From Phymatolithon calcareum (lineage: Eukaryota; Rhodophyta; Florideophyceae; Hapalidiales): a DNA stretch of 64,000 bases. The position numbers and the translations under genes were made by a program. The DNA lies in assembly GCA_977006965.1 (NCBI GenBank), contig CDRMUB010000002.1:1-64000 (forward strand), in the 5' to 3' direction. Positions 1-10,100 of the stretch are shown here, in pieces; positions within the stretch are counted from its first letter, which is position 1, and every line of letters begins with the position of its first letter. The notes beneath the pieces were generated by a model. That model saw only the letters and a list, made by a program, of their open reading frames with translations, had not been told where the DNA came from and did not search any database.

Positions 1-67
1 CCCAGAAGTAACAGTTTTAAATGGTCAAAATAGGATTTTGTCGATTGTTTGAGTAAGTGGCACATTT

Positions 68-82
68 GGACCCAGAAGTCAC
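68..82 (-). repeat. Motif copy M4 (degenerate, reverse)
   Basis: ggacccagaagtcac matches the reverse form of the 18-bp motif (ggacccagaagtaac) at 14 of 15 positions. The flanking cgc of the full motif is replaced by ttt. It recurs once per unit, for example at 1165-1179, 70 bp from the full reverse copy M3. Confidence 0.85.
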
Positions 83-125
83 GAAAGAATATACCTAGGA
101 TATACAAGAGTTTGACGGACTTGAA

Positions 126-164
126 GGTGGAGGTGGAGTGGGAGTGAAAAAGGGATACGGTGGG
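126..164 (+). other. G-rich tract with two-tier G-quadruplex potential
   Basis: The + strand reads ggtggaggtgg at 126-136, followed by GGG runs at 140-142, 152-154 and 162-164. Four GG runs with one-base loops fit a two-quartet G-quadruplex pattern, and the later GGG runs could substitute. It recurs once per unit in the core. Folding is inferred from pattern only. Confidence 0.5.
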
Positions 165-259
165 ACTATTCCGAAGTGAAATTCGACGCTGAGCCCGAAT
201 CTGGACTCAGAATGGGACGTGCAGTAAGAGATCATGGTGTATACAACAAATAAAGTGTC

Positions 260-348
260 GTCAAGGTCGTCTATGACTCCACAATCCATGCACAAAGACG
301 GCAGACGAAATGTACATGGCGAAGATAAGCTCTGAACAGGTTGTTAAG
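260..348 (+). repeat. S0, decayed sub-repeat inside the core
   Basis: gtcaaggtcgtc at 260-271 matches the module's gtcaaggtagtc at 11 of 12 positions. From acatg at 314 to 348 the sequence aligns without gaps to the end of S1, with 22 of 35 identities by my count. Between these anchors S0 is 11 bp longer than a standard module. On the antisense strand the same spacing of T-C, I, M, S and F residues is visible as in the intact modules. I infer an old module left of S1 that escaped homogenisation. Confidence 0.6.
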
Positions 349-492
349 GGTGGAGAAGGTGTTGAGAGAGTATGTGGACTGGTCTGAGTCGATTTGAGAG
401 AGTTTGAAATTTTGGTCAAGGTAGTCACCTCGCTGGCGAAGAAGACGCGGGACACCGACATGACGGGGATGACGTTGTAACATGTTTTAGAG
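349..492 (+). repeat. Sub-repeat S1 (first 144-bp module)
   Basis: S1 is the first intact module. Marker bases are ggtggagaaggtgttgag at its start (other modules gttggggaaggtgttggg), agag instead of agcg before tttgaaat, and the end gtaacatgttttagag. The module start recurs at 144-bp spacing: tatgtg begins at 371, 515, 659 and 803. S1 is present in every complete unit except unit 43, where it is fused to S2. Confidence 0.95.
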
Positions 493-636
493 GTTGGGGA
501 AGGTGTTGGGAGAGTATGTGGACTGGTCTGAGTCGATTTGAGAGCGTTTGAAATTTTGGTCAAGGTAGTCACCTCGCTGGCGAAGAAGACGCGGGACACC
601 GACATGACGGAGATGAGTCCAAAAGACGTTCTTGAT
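493..636 (+). repeat. Sub-repeat S2 (type B tail)
   Basis: S2 matches the other modules through gacatgacgg but ends agatgagtccaaaagac and then gttcttgat. This tail distinguishes S2 from S1, S3 and S4. It is absent from 809-bp units and occurs twice in 1385-bp and 1241-bp units. In units 47, 53, 55, 57, 60 and 61, S2 carries cta in place of ctc (acctagctgg). Confidence 0.95.
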
Positions 637-780
637 GTTGGGGAAGGTGTTGGGAGAGTATGTGGACTGGTCTGAGTCGATTTGAGAGCGTTTGAAATTT
701 TGGTCAAGGTAGTCACCTCGCTGGCGAAGAAGACGCGGGACACCGACATGACGGGGATGACGTTGAAACATTTTTTAGAG
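637..780 (+). repeat. Sub-repeat S3 (type A tail)
   Basis: S3 ends gttgaaacattttttagag in the standard 1097-bp unit. Base counts for this copy are G 52, C 20, A 35, T 37: 50% GC with a GC skew of +0.44 on the + strand, and nine CpG. Tail variants are gaaacatgtttt (units 29, 43, 45, 47, 53, 55, 57, 60, 61), gtaacatgtttt (39, 48, 49 and the last S3 of 29, 31, 43, 45) and gtaacatttttt (last S3 of 47). Confidence 0.95.
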
Positions 781-924
781 GTTGGGGAAGGTGTTGGGAG
801 AGTATGTGGACTGGTCTGAGTCGATTTGAGAGCGTTTGAAATTTTGGTCAAGGTAGTCTCCCTCTCGGGAGGGAGGACGCGGGACACAAACATGACGATG
901 ATGACCGGAAAACATGTGGAGTAG
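781..924 (+). repeat. Sub-repeat S4 (last, diverged module)
   Basis: S4 matches S2 and S3 for about its first 77 bases, through gtagtc. It then diverges: cacctcgctggcgaag is replaced by a hairpin-forming ctccctctcgggagggag, and the tail reads gatgatgaccgg then aacatgtgg. It stays in the 144-bp register (aacatgt at 911 is 432 bp after the S1 equivalent at 479). S4 is present once in every complete unit. Confidence 0.93.
858..875 (+). other. S4 hairpin, 7-bp stem and TCGG loop
   Basis: ctccctc at 858-864 is the exact reverse complement of gagggag at 869-875, with tcgg between. It occurs once per unit, only in S4, so it marks the end of the module block. There is no following T-run on either strand, so it does not look like a bacterial-type terminator. 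Confidence 0.7.
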
Positions 925-955
925 GATGGTAAAGATGATGGGACAGTGGTTATGG
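925..955 (+). repeat. S5, decayed partial sub-repeat after S4
   Basis: The first 22 bases (gatggtaaagatgatgggac and ag) align without gaps to a module start (gttggggaaggtgttgggag and ag) with 16 identities. The stretch runs on to ttatgg, resembling tatgtgg. It sits in register directly after S4, so the core appears to begin with a decayed module. Beyond 955 I see no further resemblance. Confidence 0.5.
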
Positions 956-990
956 CGTTTGGTTGCCAGTGGAAGACGCTGAGGAGGTTT

Positions 991-1008
991 GTTACTTCTG
1001 GGTCCGCG
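991..1008 (+). repeat. Motif copy M1 (forward)
   Basis: gttacttctgggtccgcg is the first of two forward copies, 41 bp upstream of M2. It lies in the core of every complete unit. Motif function is unknown; length and conservation are compatible with a protein-binding site or a transposon terminal repeat. Confidence 0.93.
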
Positions 1009-1031
1009 TTTCCAGCCTGTTTTCGCAGGTT

Positions 1032-1109
1032 GTTACTTCTGGGTCCGCGCACAGAGGCCATTTGGAGGGGGTGCCCTGTAGAGGCCAAAAACGCGGACCC
1101 AGAAGTAAC
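1032..1109. repeat. M2/M3 inverted repeat, 19-bp arms
   Basis: M2 (gttacttctgggtccgcg, 1032-1049) and M3 (cgcggacccagaagtaac, 1092-1109) are perfect reverse complements. The match extends one base outward (t1031 with a1110). The 42-bp spacer 1050-1091 contains agaggcca twice in direct orientation. The arrangement spans the chosen unit boundary and recurs in every unit; unit 61 has one base changed just outside M2 (g to t at 62100). Confidence 0.93.
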
Positions 1110-2194
1110 AGTTTTAAATGGTCAAAATAGGATTTTGTCGATTGTTTGAGTAAGTGGCACATTTGGACCCAGAAGTCACGAAAGAATATACCTAGGATGT
1201 ACAAGAGTTTGACGGACTTGAAGGTGGAGGTGGAGTGGGAGTGAAAAAGGGATACGGTGGGACTATTCCGAAGTGAAATTCGACGCTGAGCCCGAATCTG
1301 GACTCAGAATGGGACGTGCAGTAAGAGATCATGGTGTATACAACAAATAAAGTGTCGTCAAGGTCGTCTATGACTCCACAATCCATGCACAAAGACGGCA
1401 GACGAAATGTACATGGCGAAGATAAGCTCTGAACAGGTTGTTAAGGGTGGAGAAGGTGTTGAGAGAGTATGTGGACTGGTCTGAGTCGATTTGAGAGAGT
1501 TTGAAATTTTGGTCAAGGTAGTCACCTCGCTGGCGAAGAAGACGCGGGACACCGACATGACGGGGATGACGTTGTAACATGTTTTAGAGGTTGGGGAAGG
1601 TGTTGGGAGAGTATGTGGACTGGTCTGAGTCGATTTGAGAGCGTTTGAAATTTTGGTCAAGGTAGTCACCTCGCTGGCGAAGAAGACGCGGGACACCGAC
1701 ATGACGGAGATGAGTCCAAAAGACGTTCTTGATGTTGGGGAAGGTGTTGGGAGAGTATGTGGACTGGTCTGAGTCGATTTGAGAGCGTTTGAAATTTTGG
1801 TCAAGGTAGTCACCTCGCTGGCGAAGAAGACGCGGGACACCGACATGACGGGGATGACGTTGAAACATTTTTTAGAGGTTGGGGAAGGTGTTGGGAGAGT
1901 ATGTGGACTGGTCTGAGTCGATTTGAGAGCGTTTGAAATTTTGGTCAAGGTAGTCTCCCTCTCGGGAGGGAGGACGCGGGACACAAACATGACGATGATG
2001 ACCGGAAAACATGTGGAGTAGGATGGTAAAGATGATGGGACAGTGGTTATGGCGTTTGGTTGCCAGTGGAAGACGCTGAGGAGGTTTGTTACTTCTGGGT
2101 CCGCGTTTCCAGCCTGTTTTCGCAGGTTGTTACTTCTGGGTCCGCGCACAGAGGCCATTTGGAGGGGGTGCCCTGTAGAGGCCAAAAACGCGGA

Positions 2195-3003
2195 CCCAGA
2201 AGTAACAGTTTTAAATGGTCAAAATAGGATTTTGTCGATTGTTTGAGTAAGTGGCACATTTGGACCCAGAAGTCACGAAAGAATATACCTAGGATATACA
2301 AGAGTTTGACGGACTTGAAGGTGGAGGTGGAGTGGGAGTGAAAAAGGGATACGGTGGGACTATTCCGAAGTGAAATTCGACGCTGAGCCCGAATCTGGAC
2401 TCAGAATGGGACGTGCAGTAAGAGATCATGGTGTATACAACAAATAAAGTGTCGTCAAGGTCGTCTATGACTCCACAATCCATGCACAAAGACGGCAGAC
2501 GAAATGTACATGGCGAAGATAAGCTCTGAACAGGTTGTTAAGGGTGGAGAAGGTGTTGAGAGAGTATGTGGACTGGTCTGAGTCGATTTGAGAGAGTTTG
2601 AAATTTTGGTCAAGGTAGTCACCTCGCTGGCGAAGAAGACGCGGGACACCGACATGACGGGGATGACGTTGTAACATGTTTTAGAGGTTGGGGAAGGTGT
2701 TGGGAGAGTATGTGGACTGGTCTGAGTCGATTTGAGAGCGTTTGAAATTTTGGTCAAGGTAGTCTCCCTCTCGGGAGGGAGGACGCGGGACACAAACATG
2801 ACGATGATGACCGGAAAACATGTGGAGTAGGATGGTAAAGATGATGGGACAGTGGTTATGGCGTTTGGTTGCCAGTGGAAGACGCTGAGGAGGTTTGTTA
2901 CTTCTGGGTCCGCGTTTCCAGCCTGTTTTCGCAGGTTGTTACTTCTGGGTCCGCGCACAGAGGCCATTTGGAGGGGGTGCCCTGTAGAGGCCAAAAACGC
3001 GGA
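2195..3003 (+). repeat. Unit 3, 809 bp (S1-S4)
   Basis: This is the first short unit. S1 with its normal gtaacatgttttagag tail is followed directly by S4, so S2 and S3 are missing and the core is intact. Confidence 0.97.
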
Positions 3004-6000
3004 CCCAGAAGTAACAGTTTTAAATGGTCAAAATAGGATTTTGTCGATTGTTTGAGTAAGTGGCACATTTGGACCCAGAAGTCACGAAAGAATATACCTA
3101 GGATATACAAGAGTTTGACGGACTTGAAGGTGGAGGTGGAGTGGGAGTGAAAAAGGGATACGGTGGGACTATTCCGAAGTGAAATTCGACGCTGAGCCCG
3201 AATCTGGACTCAGAATGGGACGTGCAGTAAGAGATCATGGTGTATACAACAAATAAAGTGTCGTCAAGGTCGTCTATGACTCCACAATCCATGCACAAAG
3301 ACGGCAGACGAAATGTACATGGCGAAGATAAGCTCTGAACAGGTTGTTAAGGGTGGAGAAGGTGTTGAGAGAGTATGTGGACTGGTCTGAGTCGATTTGA
3401 GAGAGTTTGAAATTTTGGTCAAGGTAGTCACCTCGCTGGCGAAGAAGACGCGGGACACCGACATGACGGGGATGACGTTGTAACATGTTTTAGAGGTTGG
3501 GGAAGGTGTTGGGAGAGTATGTGGACTGGTCTGAGTCGATTTGAGAGCGTTTGAAATTTTGGTCAAGGTAGTCACCTCGCTGGCGAAGAAGACGCGGGAC
3601 ACCGACATGACGGAGATGAGTCCAAAAGACGTTCTTGATGTTGGGGAAGGTGTTGGGAGAGTATGTGGACTGGTCTGAGTCGATTTGAGAGCGTTTGAAA
3701 TTTTGGTCAAGGTAGTCACCTCGCTGGCGAAGAAGACGCGGGACACCGACATGACGGGGATGACGTTGAAACATTTTTTAGAGGTTGGGGAAGGTGTTGG
3801 GAGAGTATGTGGACTGGTCTGAGTCGATTTGAGAGCGTTTGAAATTTTGGTCAAGGTAGTCTCCCTCTCGGGAGGGAGGACGCGGGACACAAACATGACG
3901 ATGATGACCGGAAAACATGTGGAGTAGGATGGTAAAGATGATGGGACAGTGGTTATGGCGTTTGGTTGCCAGTGGAAGACGCTGAGGAGGTTTGTTACTT
4001 CTGGGTCCGCGTTTCCAGCCTGTTTTCGCAGGTTGTTACTTCTGGGTCCGCGCACAGAGGCCATTTGGAGGGGGTGCCCTGTAGAGGCCAAAAACGCGGA
4101 CCCAGAAGTAACAGTTTTAAATGGTCAAAATAGGATTTTGTCGATTGTTTGAGTAAGTGGCACATTTGGACCCAGAAGTCACGAAAGAATATACCTAGGA
4201 TATACAAGAGTTTGACGGACTTGAAGGTGGAGGTGGAGTGGGAGTGAAAAAGGGATACGGTGGGACTATTCCGAAGTGAAATTCGACGCTGAGCCCGAAT
4301 CTGGACTCAGAATGGGACGTGCAGTAAGAGATCATGGTGTATACAACAAATAAAGTGTCGTCAAGGTCGTCTATGACTCCACAATCCATGCACAAAGACG
4401 GCAGACGAAATGTACATGGCGAAGATAAGCTCTGAACAGGTTGTTAAGGGTGGAGAAGGTGTTGAGAGAGTATGTGGACTGGTCTGAGTCGATTTGAGAG
4501 AGTTTGAAATTTTGGTCAAGGTAGTCACCTCGCTGGCGAAGAAGACGCGGGACACCGACATGACGGGGATGACGTTGTAACATGTTTTAGAGGTTGGGGA
4601 AGGTGTTGGGAGAGTATGTGGACTGGTCTGAGTCGATTTGAGAGCGTTTGAAATTTTGGTCAAGGTAGTCACCTCGCTGGCGAAGAAGACGCGGGACACC
4701 GACATGACGGAGATGAGTCCAAAAGACGTTCTTGATGTTGGGGAAGGTGTTGGGAGAGTATGTGGACTGGTCTGAGTCGATTTGAGAGCGTTTGAAATTT
4801 TGGTCAAGGTAGTCACCTCGCTGGCGAAGAAGACGCGGGACACCGACATGACGGGGATGACGTTGAAACATTTTTTAGAGGTTGGGGAAGGTGTTGGGAG
4901 AGTATGTGGACTGGTCTGAGTCGATTTGAGAGCGTTTGAAATTTTGGTCAAGGTAGTCTCCCTCTCGGGAGGGAGGACGCGGGACACAAACATGACGATG
5001 ATGACCGGAAAACATGTGGAGTAGGATGGTAAAGATGATGGGACAGTGGTTATGGCGTTTGGTTGCCAGTGGAAGACGCTGAGGAGGTTTGTTACTTCTG
5101 GGTCCGCGTTTCCAGCCTGTTTTCGCAGGTTGTTACTTCTGGGTCCGCGCACAGAGGCCATTTGGAGGGGGTGCCCTGTAGAGGCCAAAAACGCGGACCC
5201 AGAAGTAACAGTTTTAAATGGTCAAAATAGGATTTTGTCGATTGTTTGAGTAAGTGGCACATTTGGACCCAGAAGTCACGAAAGAATATACCTAGGATAT
5301 ACAAGAGTTTGACGGACTTGAAGGTGGAGGTGGAGTGGGAGTGAAAAAGGGATACGGTGGGACTATTCCGAAGTGAAATTCGACGCTGAGCCCGAATCTG
5401 GACTCAGAATGGGACGTGCAGTAAGAGATCATGGTGTATACAACAAATAAAGTGTCGTCAAGGTCGTCTATGACTCCACAATCCATGCACAAAGACGGCA
5501 GACGAAATGTACATGGCGAAGATAAGCTCTGAACAGGTTGTTAAGGGTGGAGAAGGTGTTGAGAGAGTATGTGGACTGGTCTGAGTCGATTTGAGAGAGT
5601 TTGAAATTTTGGTCAAGGTAGTCACCTCGCTGGCGAAGAAGACGCGGGACACCGACATGACGGGGATGACGTTGTAACATGTTTTAGAGGTTGGGGAAGG
5701 TGTTGGGAGAGTATGTGGACTGGTCTGAGTCGATTTGAGAGCGTTTGAAATTTTGGTCAAGGTAGTCACCTCGCTGGCGAAGAAGACGCGGGACACCGAC
5801 ATGACGGAGATGAGTCCAAAAGACGTTCTTGATGTTGGGGAAGGTGTTGGGAGAGTATGTGGACTGGTCTGAGTCGATTTGAGAGCGTTTGAAATTTTGG
5901 TCAAGGTAGTCACCTCGCTGGCGAAGAAGACGCGGGACACCGACATGACGGGGATGACGTTGAAACATTTTTTAGAGGTTGGGGAAGGTGTTGGGAGAGT

Positions 6001-6294
6001 ATGTGGACTGGTCTGAGTCGATTTGAGAGCGTTTGAAATTTTGGTCAAGGTAGTCTCCCTCTCGGGAGGGAGGACGCGGGACACAAACATGACGATGATG
6101 ACCGGAAAACATGTGGAGTAGGATGGTAAAGATGATGGGACAGTGGTTATGGCGTTTGGTTGCCAGTGGAAGACGCTGAGGAGGTTTGTTACTTCTGGGT
6201 CCGCGTTTCCAGCCTGTTTTCGCAGGTTGTTACTTCTGGGTCCGCGCACAGAGGCCATTTGGAGGGGGTGCCCTGTAGAGGCCAAAAACGCGGA
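3004..6294 (+). repeat. Units 4-6, three 1097-bp units
   Basis: Unit starts are 3004, 4101 and 5198. I found no point difference from unit 1. Confidence 0.96.
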
Positions 6295-7103
6295 CCCAGA
6301 AGTAACAGTTTTAAATGGTCAAAATAGGATTTTGTCGATTGTTTGAGTAAGTGGCACATTTGGACCCAGAAGTCACGAAAGAATATACCTAGGATATACA
6401 AGAGTTTGACGGACTTGAAGGTGGAGGTGGAGTGGGAGTGAAAAAGGGATACGGTGGGACTATTCCGAAGTGAAATTCGACGCTGAGCCCGAATCTGGAC
6501 TCAGAATGGGACGTGCAGTAAGAGATCATGGTGTATACAACAAATAAAGTGTCGTCAAGGTCGTCTATGACTCCACAATCCATGCACAAAGACGGCAGAC
6601 GAAATGTACATGGCGAAGATAAGCTCTGAACAGGTTGTTAAGGGTGGAGAAGGTGTTGAGAGAGTATGTGGACTGGTCTGAGTCGATTTGAGAGAGTTTG
6701 AAATTTTGGTCAAGGTAGTCACCTCGCTGGCGAAGAAGACGCGGGACACCGACATGACGGGGATGACGTTGTAACATGTTTTAGAGGTTGGGGAAGGTGT
6801 TGGGAGAGTATGTGGACTGGTCTGAGTCGATTTGAGAGCGTTTGAAATTTTGGTCAAGGTAGTCTCCCTCTCGGGAGGGAGGACGCGGGACACAAACATG
6901 ACGATGATGACCGGAAAACATGTGGAGTAGGATGGTAAAGATGATGGGACAGTGGTTATGGCGTTTGGTTGCCAGTGGAAGACGCTGAGGAGGTTTGTTA
7001 CTTCTGGGTCCGCGTTTCCAGCCTGTTTTCGCAGGTTGTTACTTCTGGGTCCGCGCACAGAGGCCATTTGGAGGGGGTGCCCTGTAGAGGCCAAAAACGC
7101 GGA
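6295..7103 (+). repeat. Unit 7, 809 bp
   Basis: S1 joined to S4, same form as unit 3. Confidence 0.97.
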
Positions 7104-10100
7104 CCCAGAAGTAACAGTTTTAAATGGTCAAAATAGGATTTTGTCGATTGTTTGAGTAAGTGGCACATTTGGACCCAGAAGTCACGAAAGAATATACCTA
7201 GGATATACAAGAGTTTGACGGACTTGAAGGTGGAGGTGGAGTGGGAGTGAAAAAGGGATACGGTGGGACTATTCCGAAGTGAAATTCGACGCTGAGCCCG
7301 AATCTGGACTCAGAATGGGACGTGCAGTAAGAGATCATGGTGTATACAACAAATAAAGTGTCGTCAAGGTCGTCTATGACTCCACAATCCATGCACAAAG
7401 ACGGCAGACGAAATGTACATGGCGAAGATAAGCTCTGAACAGGTTGTTAAGGGTGGAGAAGGTGTTGAGAGAGTATGTGGACTGGTCTGAGTCGATTTGA
7501 GAGAGTTTGAAATTTTGGTCAAGGTAGTCACCTCGCTGGCGAAGAAGACGCGGGACACCGACATGACGGGGATGACGTTGTAACATGTTTTAGAGGTTGG
7601 GGAAGGTGTTGGGAGAGTATGTGGACTGGTCTGAGTCGATTTGAGAGCGTTTGAAATTTTGGTCAAGGTAGTCACCTCGCTGGCGAAGAAGACGCGGGAC
7701 ACCGACATGACGGAGATGAGTCCAAAAGACGTTCTTGATGTTGGGGAAGGTGTTGGGAGAGTATGTGGACTGGTCTGAGTCGATTTGAGAGCGTTTGAAA
7801 TTTTGGTCAAGGTAGTCACCTCGCTGGCGAAGAAGACGCGGGACACCGACATGACGGGGATGACGTTGAAACATTTTTTAGAGGTTGGGGAAGGTGTTGG
7901 GAGAGTATGTGGACTGGTCTGAGTCGATTTGAGAGCGTTTGAAATTTTGGTCAAGGTAGTCTCCCTCTCGGGAGGGAGGACGCGGGACACAAACATGACG
8001 ATGATGACCGGAAAACATGTGGAGTAGGATGGTAAAGATGATGGGACAGTGGTTATGGCGTTTGGTTGCCAGTGGAAGACGCTGAGGAGGTTTGTTACTT
8101 CTGGGTCCGCGTTTCCAGCCTGTTTTCGCAGGTTGTTACTTCTGGGTCCGCGCACAGAGGCCATTTGGAGGGGGTGCCCTGTAGAGGCCAAAAACGCGGA
8201 CCCAGAAGTAACAGTTTTAAATGGTCAAAATAGGATTTTGTCGATTGTTTGAGTAAGTGGCACATTTGGACCCAGAAGTCACGAAAGAATATACCTAGGA
8301 TATACAAGAGTTTGACGGACTTGAAGGTGGAGGTGGAGTGGGAGTGAAAAAGGGATACGGTGGGACTATTCCGAAGTGAAATTCGACGCTGAGCCCGAAT
8401 CTGGACTCAGAATGGGACGTGCAGTAAGAGATCATGGTGTATACAACAAATAAAGTGTCGTCAAGGTCGTCTATGACTCCACAATCCATGCACAAAGACG
8501 GCAGACGAAATGTACATGGCGAAGATAAGCTCTGAACAGGTTGTTAAGGGTGGAGAAGGTGTTGAGAGAGTATGTGGACTGGTCTGAGTCGATTTGAGAG
8601 AGTTTGAAATTTTGGTCAAGGTAGTCACCTCGCTGGCGAAGAAGACGCGGGACACCGACATGACGGGGATGACGTTGTAACATGTTTTAGAGGTTGGGGA
8701 AGGTGTTGGGAGAGTATGTGGACTGGTCTGAGTCGATTTGAGAGCGTTTGAAATTTTGGTCAAGGTAGTCACCTCGCTGGCGAAGAAGACGCGGGACACC
8801 GACATGACGGAGATGAGTCCAAAAGACGTTCTTGATGTTGGGGAAGGTGTTGGGAGAGTATGTGGACTGGTCTGAGTCGATTTGAGAGCGTTTGAAATTT
8901 TGGTCAAGGTAGTCACCTCGCTGGCGAAGAAGACGCGGGACACCGACATGACGGGGATGACGTTGAAACATTTTTTAGAGGTTGGGGAAGGTGTTGGGAG
9001 AGTATGTGGACTGGTCTGAGTCGATTTGAGAGCGTTTGAAATTTTGGTCAAGGTAGTCTCCCTCTCGGGAGGGAGGACGCGGGACACAAACATGACGATG
9101 ATGACCGGAAAACATGTGGAGTAGGATGGTAAAGATGATGGGACAGTGGTTATGGCGTTTGGTTGCCAGTGGAAGACGCTGAGGAGGTTTGTTACTTCTG
9201 GGTCCGCGTTTCCAGCCTGTTTTCGCAGGTTGTTACTTCTGGGTCCGCGCACAGAGGCCATTTGGAGGGGGTGCCCTGTAGAGGCCAAAAACGCGGACCC
9301 AGAAGTAACAGTTTTAAATGGTCAAAATAGGATTTTGTCGATTGTTTGAGTAAGTGGCACATTTGGACCCAGAAGTCACGAAAGAATATACCTAGGATAT
9401 ACAAGAGTTTGACGGACTTGAAGGTGGAGGTGGAGTGGGAGTGAAAAAGGGATACGGTGGGACTATTCCGAAGTGAAATTCGACGCTGAGCCCGAATCTG
9501 GACTCAGAATGGGACGTGCAGTAAGAGATCATGGTGTATACAACAAATAAAGTGTCGTCAAGGTCGTCTATGACTCCACAATCCATGCACAAAGACGGCA
9601 GACGAAATGTACATGGCGAAGATAAGCTCTGAACAGGTTGTTAAGGGTGGAGAAGGTGTTGAGAGAGTATGTGGACTGGTCTGAGTCGATTTGAGAGAGT
9701 TTGAAATTTTGGTCAAGGTAGTCACCTCGCTGGCGAAGAAGACGCGGGACACCGACATGACGGGGATGACGTTGTAACATGTTTTAGAGGTTGGGGAAGG
9801 TGTTGGGAGAGTATGTGGACTGGTCTGAGTCGATTTGAGAGCGTTTGAAATTTTGGTCAAGGTAGTCACCTCGCTGGCGAAGAAGACGCGGGACACCGAC
9901 ATGACGGAGATGAGTCCAAAAGACGTTCTTGATGTTGGGGAAGGTGTTGGGAGAGTATGTGGACTGGTCTGAGTCGATTTGAGAGCGTTTGAAATTTTGG
10001 TCAAGGTAGTCACCTCGCTGGCGAAGAAGACGCGGGACACCGACATGACGGGGATGACGTTGAAACATTTTTTAGAGGTTGGGGAAGGTGTTGGGAGAGT

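Larger units (their letters stand above)
1..348 (+). repeat. Core, left part (reference unit 1)
   Basis: This 348-bp stretch precedes the 144-bp block in every unit and has constant length in all four length classes. It holds the tail of the third motif copy (1-12), the degenerate fourth copy (68-82), a G-rich tract (126-164), an AATAAA hexamer at 249-254 and, from about 260, sequence resembling a decayed sub-repeat. I see no RNA gene or conserved coding sequence. The palindrome cctagg at about 102-107 sits between two ATATA tracts. Confidence 0.9.
261..1088 (-). other. Antisense repeat ORF of unit 1, probably non-coding
   Basis: A 275-codon antisense frame spans S4 to S1 and parts of the core. 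Because the module is 48 codons, the frame survives every copy-number change: 179 codons in 809-bp units, 323 in unit 43 and up to 371 in units 29, 31 and 45. The conceptual product is S/T/P-rich with 48-residue repeats, no signal peptide I trust and no known domain. Other antisense frames are also open over the same modules, recorded variants are mostly non-synonymous, and six units carry an internal TAG. I therefore read it as a by-product of composition, not a gene. Confidence 0.6.
925..1097 (+). repeat. Core, right part (reference unit 1)
   Basis: This 173-bp stretch follows S4 in every unit and with the next 348 bp makes the constant 521-bp core. It holds S5, both forward motif copies and the start of the first reverse copy. 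The commonest marker is cagtgg versus cattgg at about 969; eight units in 29-49 have cattgg. Confidence 0.9.
1..2194 (+). repeat. Units 1-2, two 1097-bp units (reference form)
   Basis: Unit 1 is 1-1097 and unit 2 is 1098-2194. Each is core, S1, S2, S3, S4, core. S1 ends gtaacatgttttagag, S2 ends with a distinct gagatgagtccaaaagac tail, S3 ends gaaacattttttagag and S4 carries the C-run hairpin. Unit 2 has a private change at 1199 (cctaggatgtac; cctaggatatac in the units read elsewhere). Unit 1 is used below to place the internal parts. Confidence 0.97.

Noticed and set aside
185-210. CENP-B box near attcgacgctgagcccg
   Set aside because: The required A and CGGG positions do not match on either strand.
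249-254. AATAAA as a polyadenylation signal
   Set aside because: A single hexamer in A/T-rich sequence with no supported upstream gene is not evidence of a transcript end.
402-412. Sm-site-like aaattttgg in each module, suggesting snRNA genes
   Set aside because: The short match is common by chance, and no flanking stem-loop or known snRNA sequence is present.
349-924. CRISPR array
   Set aside because: The repeated part is the entire 144-bp module; there are no unique spacers between short repeats and no cas-like genes.
1050-1091. Spliced-leader RNA resemblance of ggccatttgg
   Set aside because: Only a short, gapped resemblance to a dinoflagellate leader; no donor site context or conserved exon matches.
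1-1097. rDNA spacer, 5S array or kinetoplast minicircle
   Set aside because: No rRNA, no 5S internal promoter boxes and no minicircle conserved block (GGGGTTGGTGTA) were found in the unit.
946-1149. Forward 67-codon frame repeated in every unit
   Set aside because: It crosses two forward motifs and an inverted motif, has no known domain, and exists only because the unit is repeated. Openness is expected by chance at this length.
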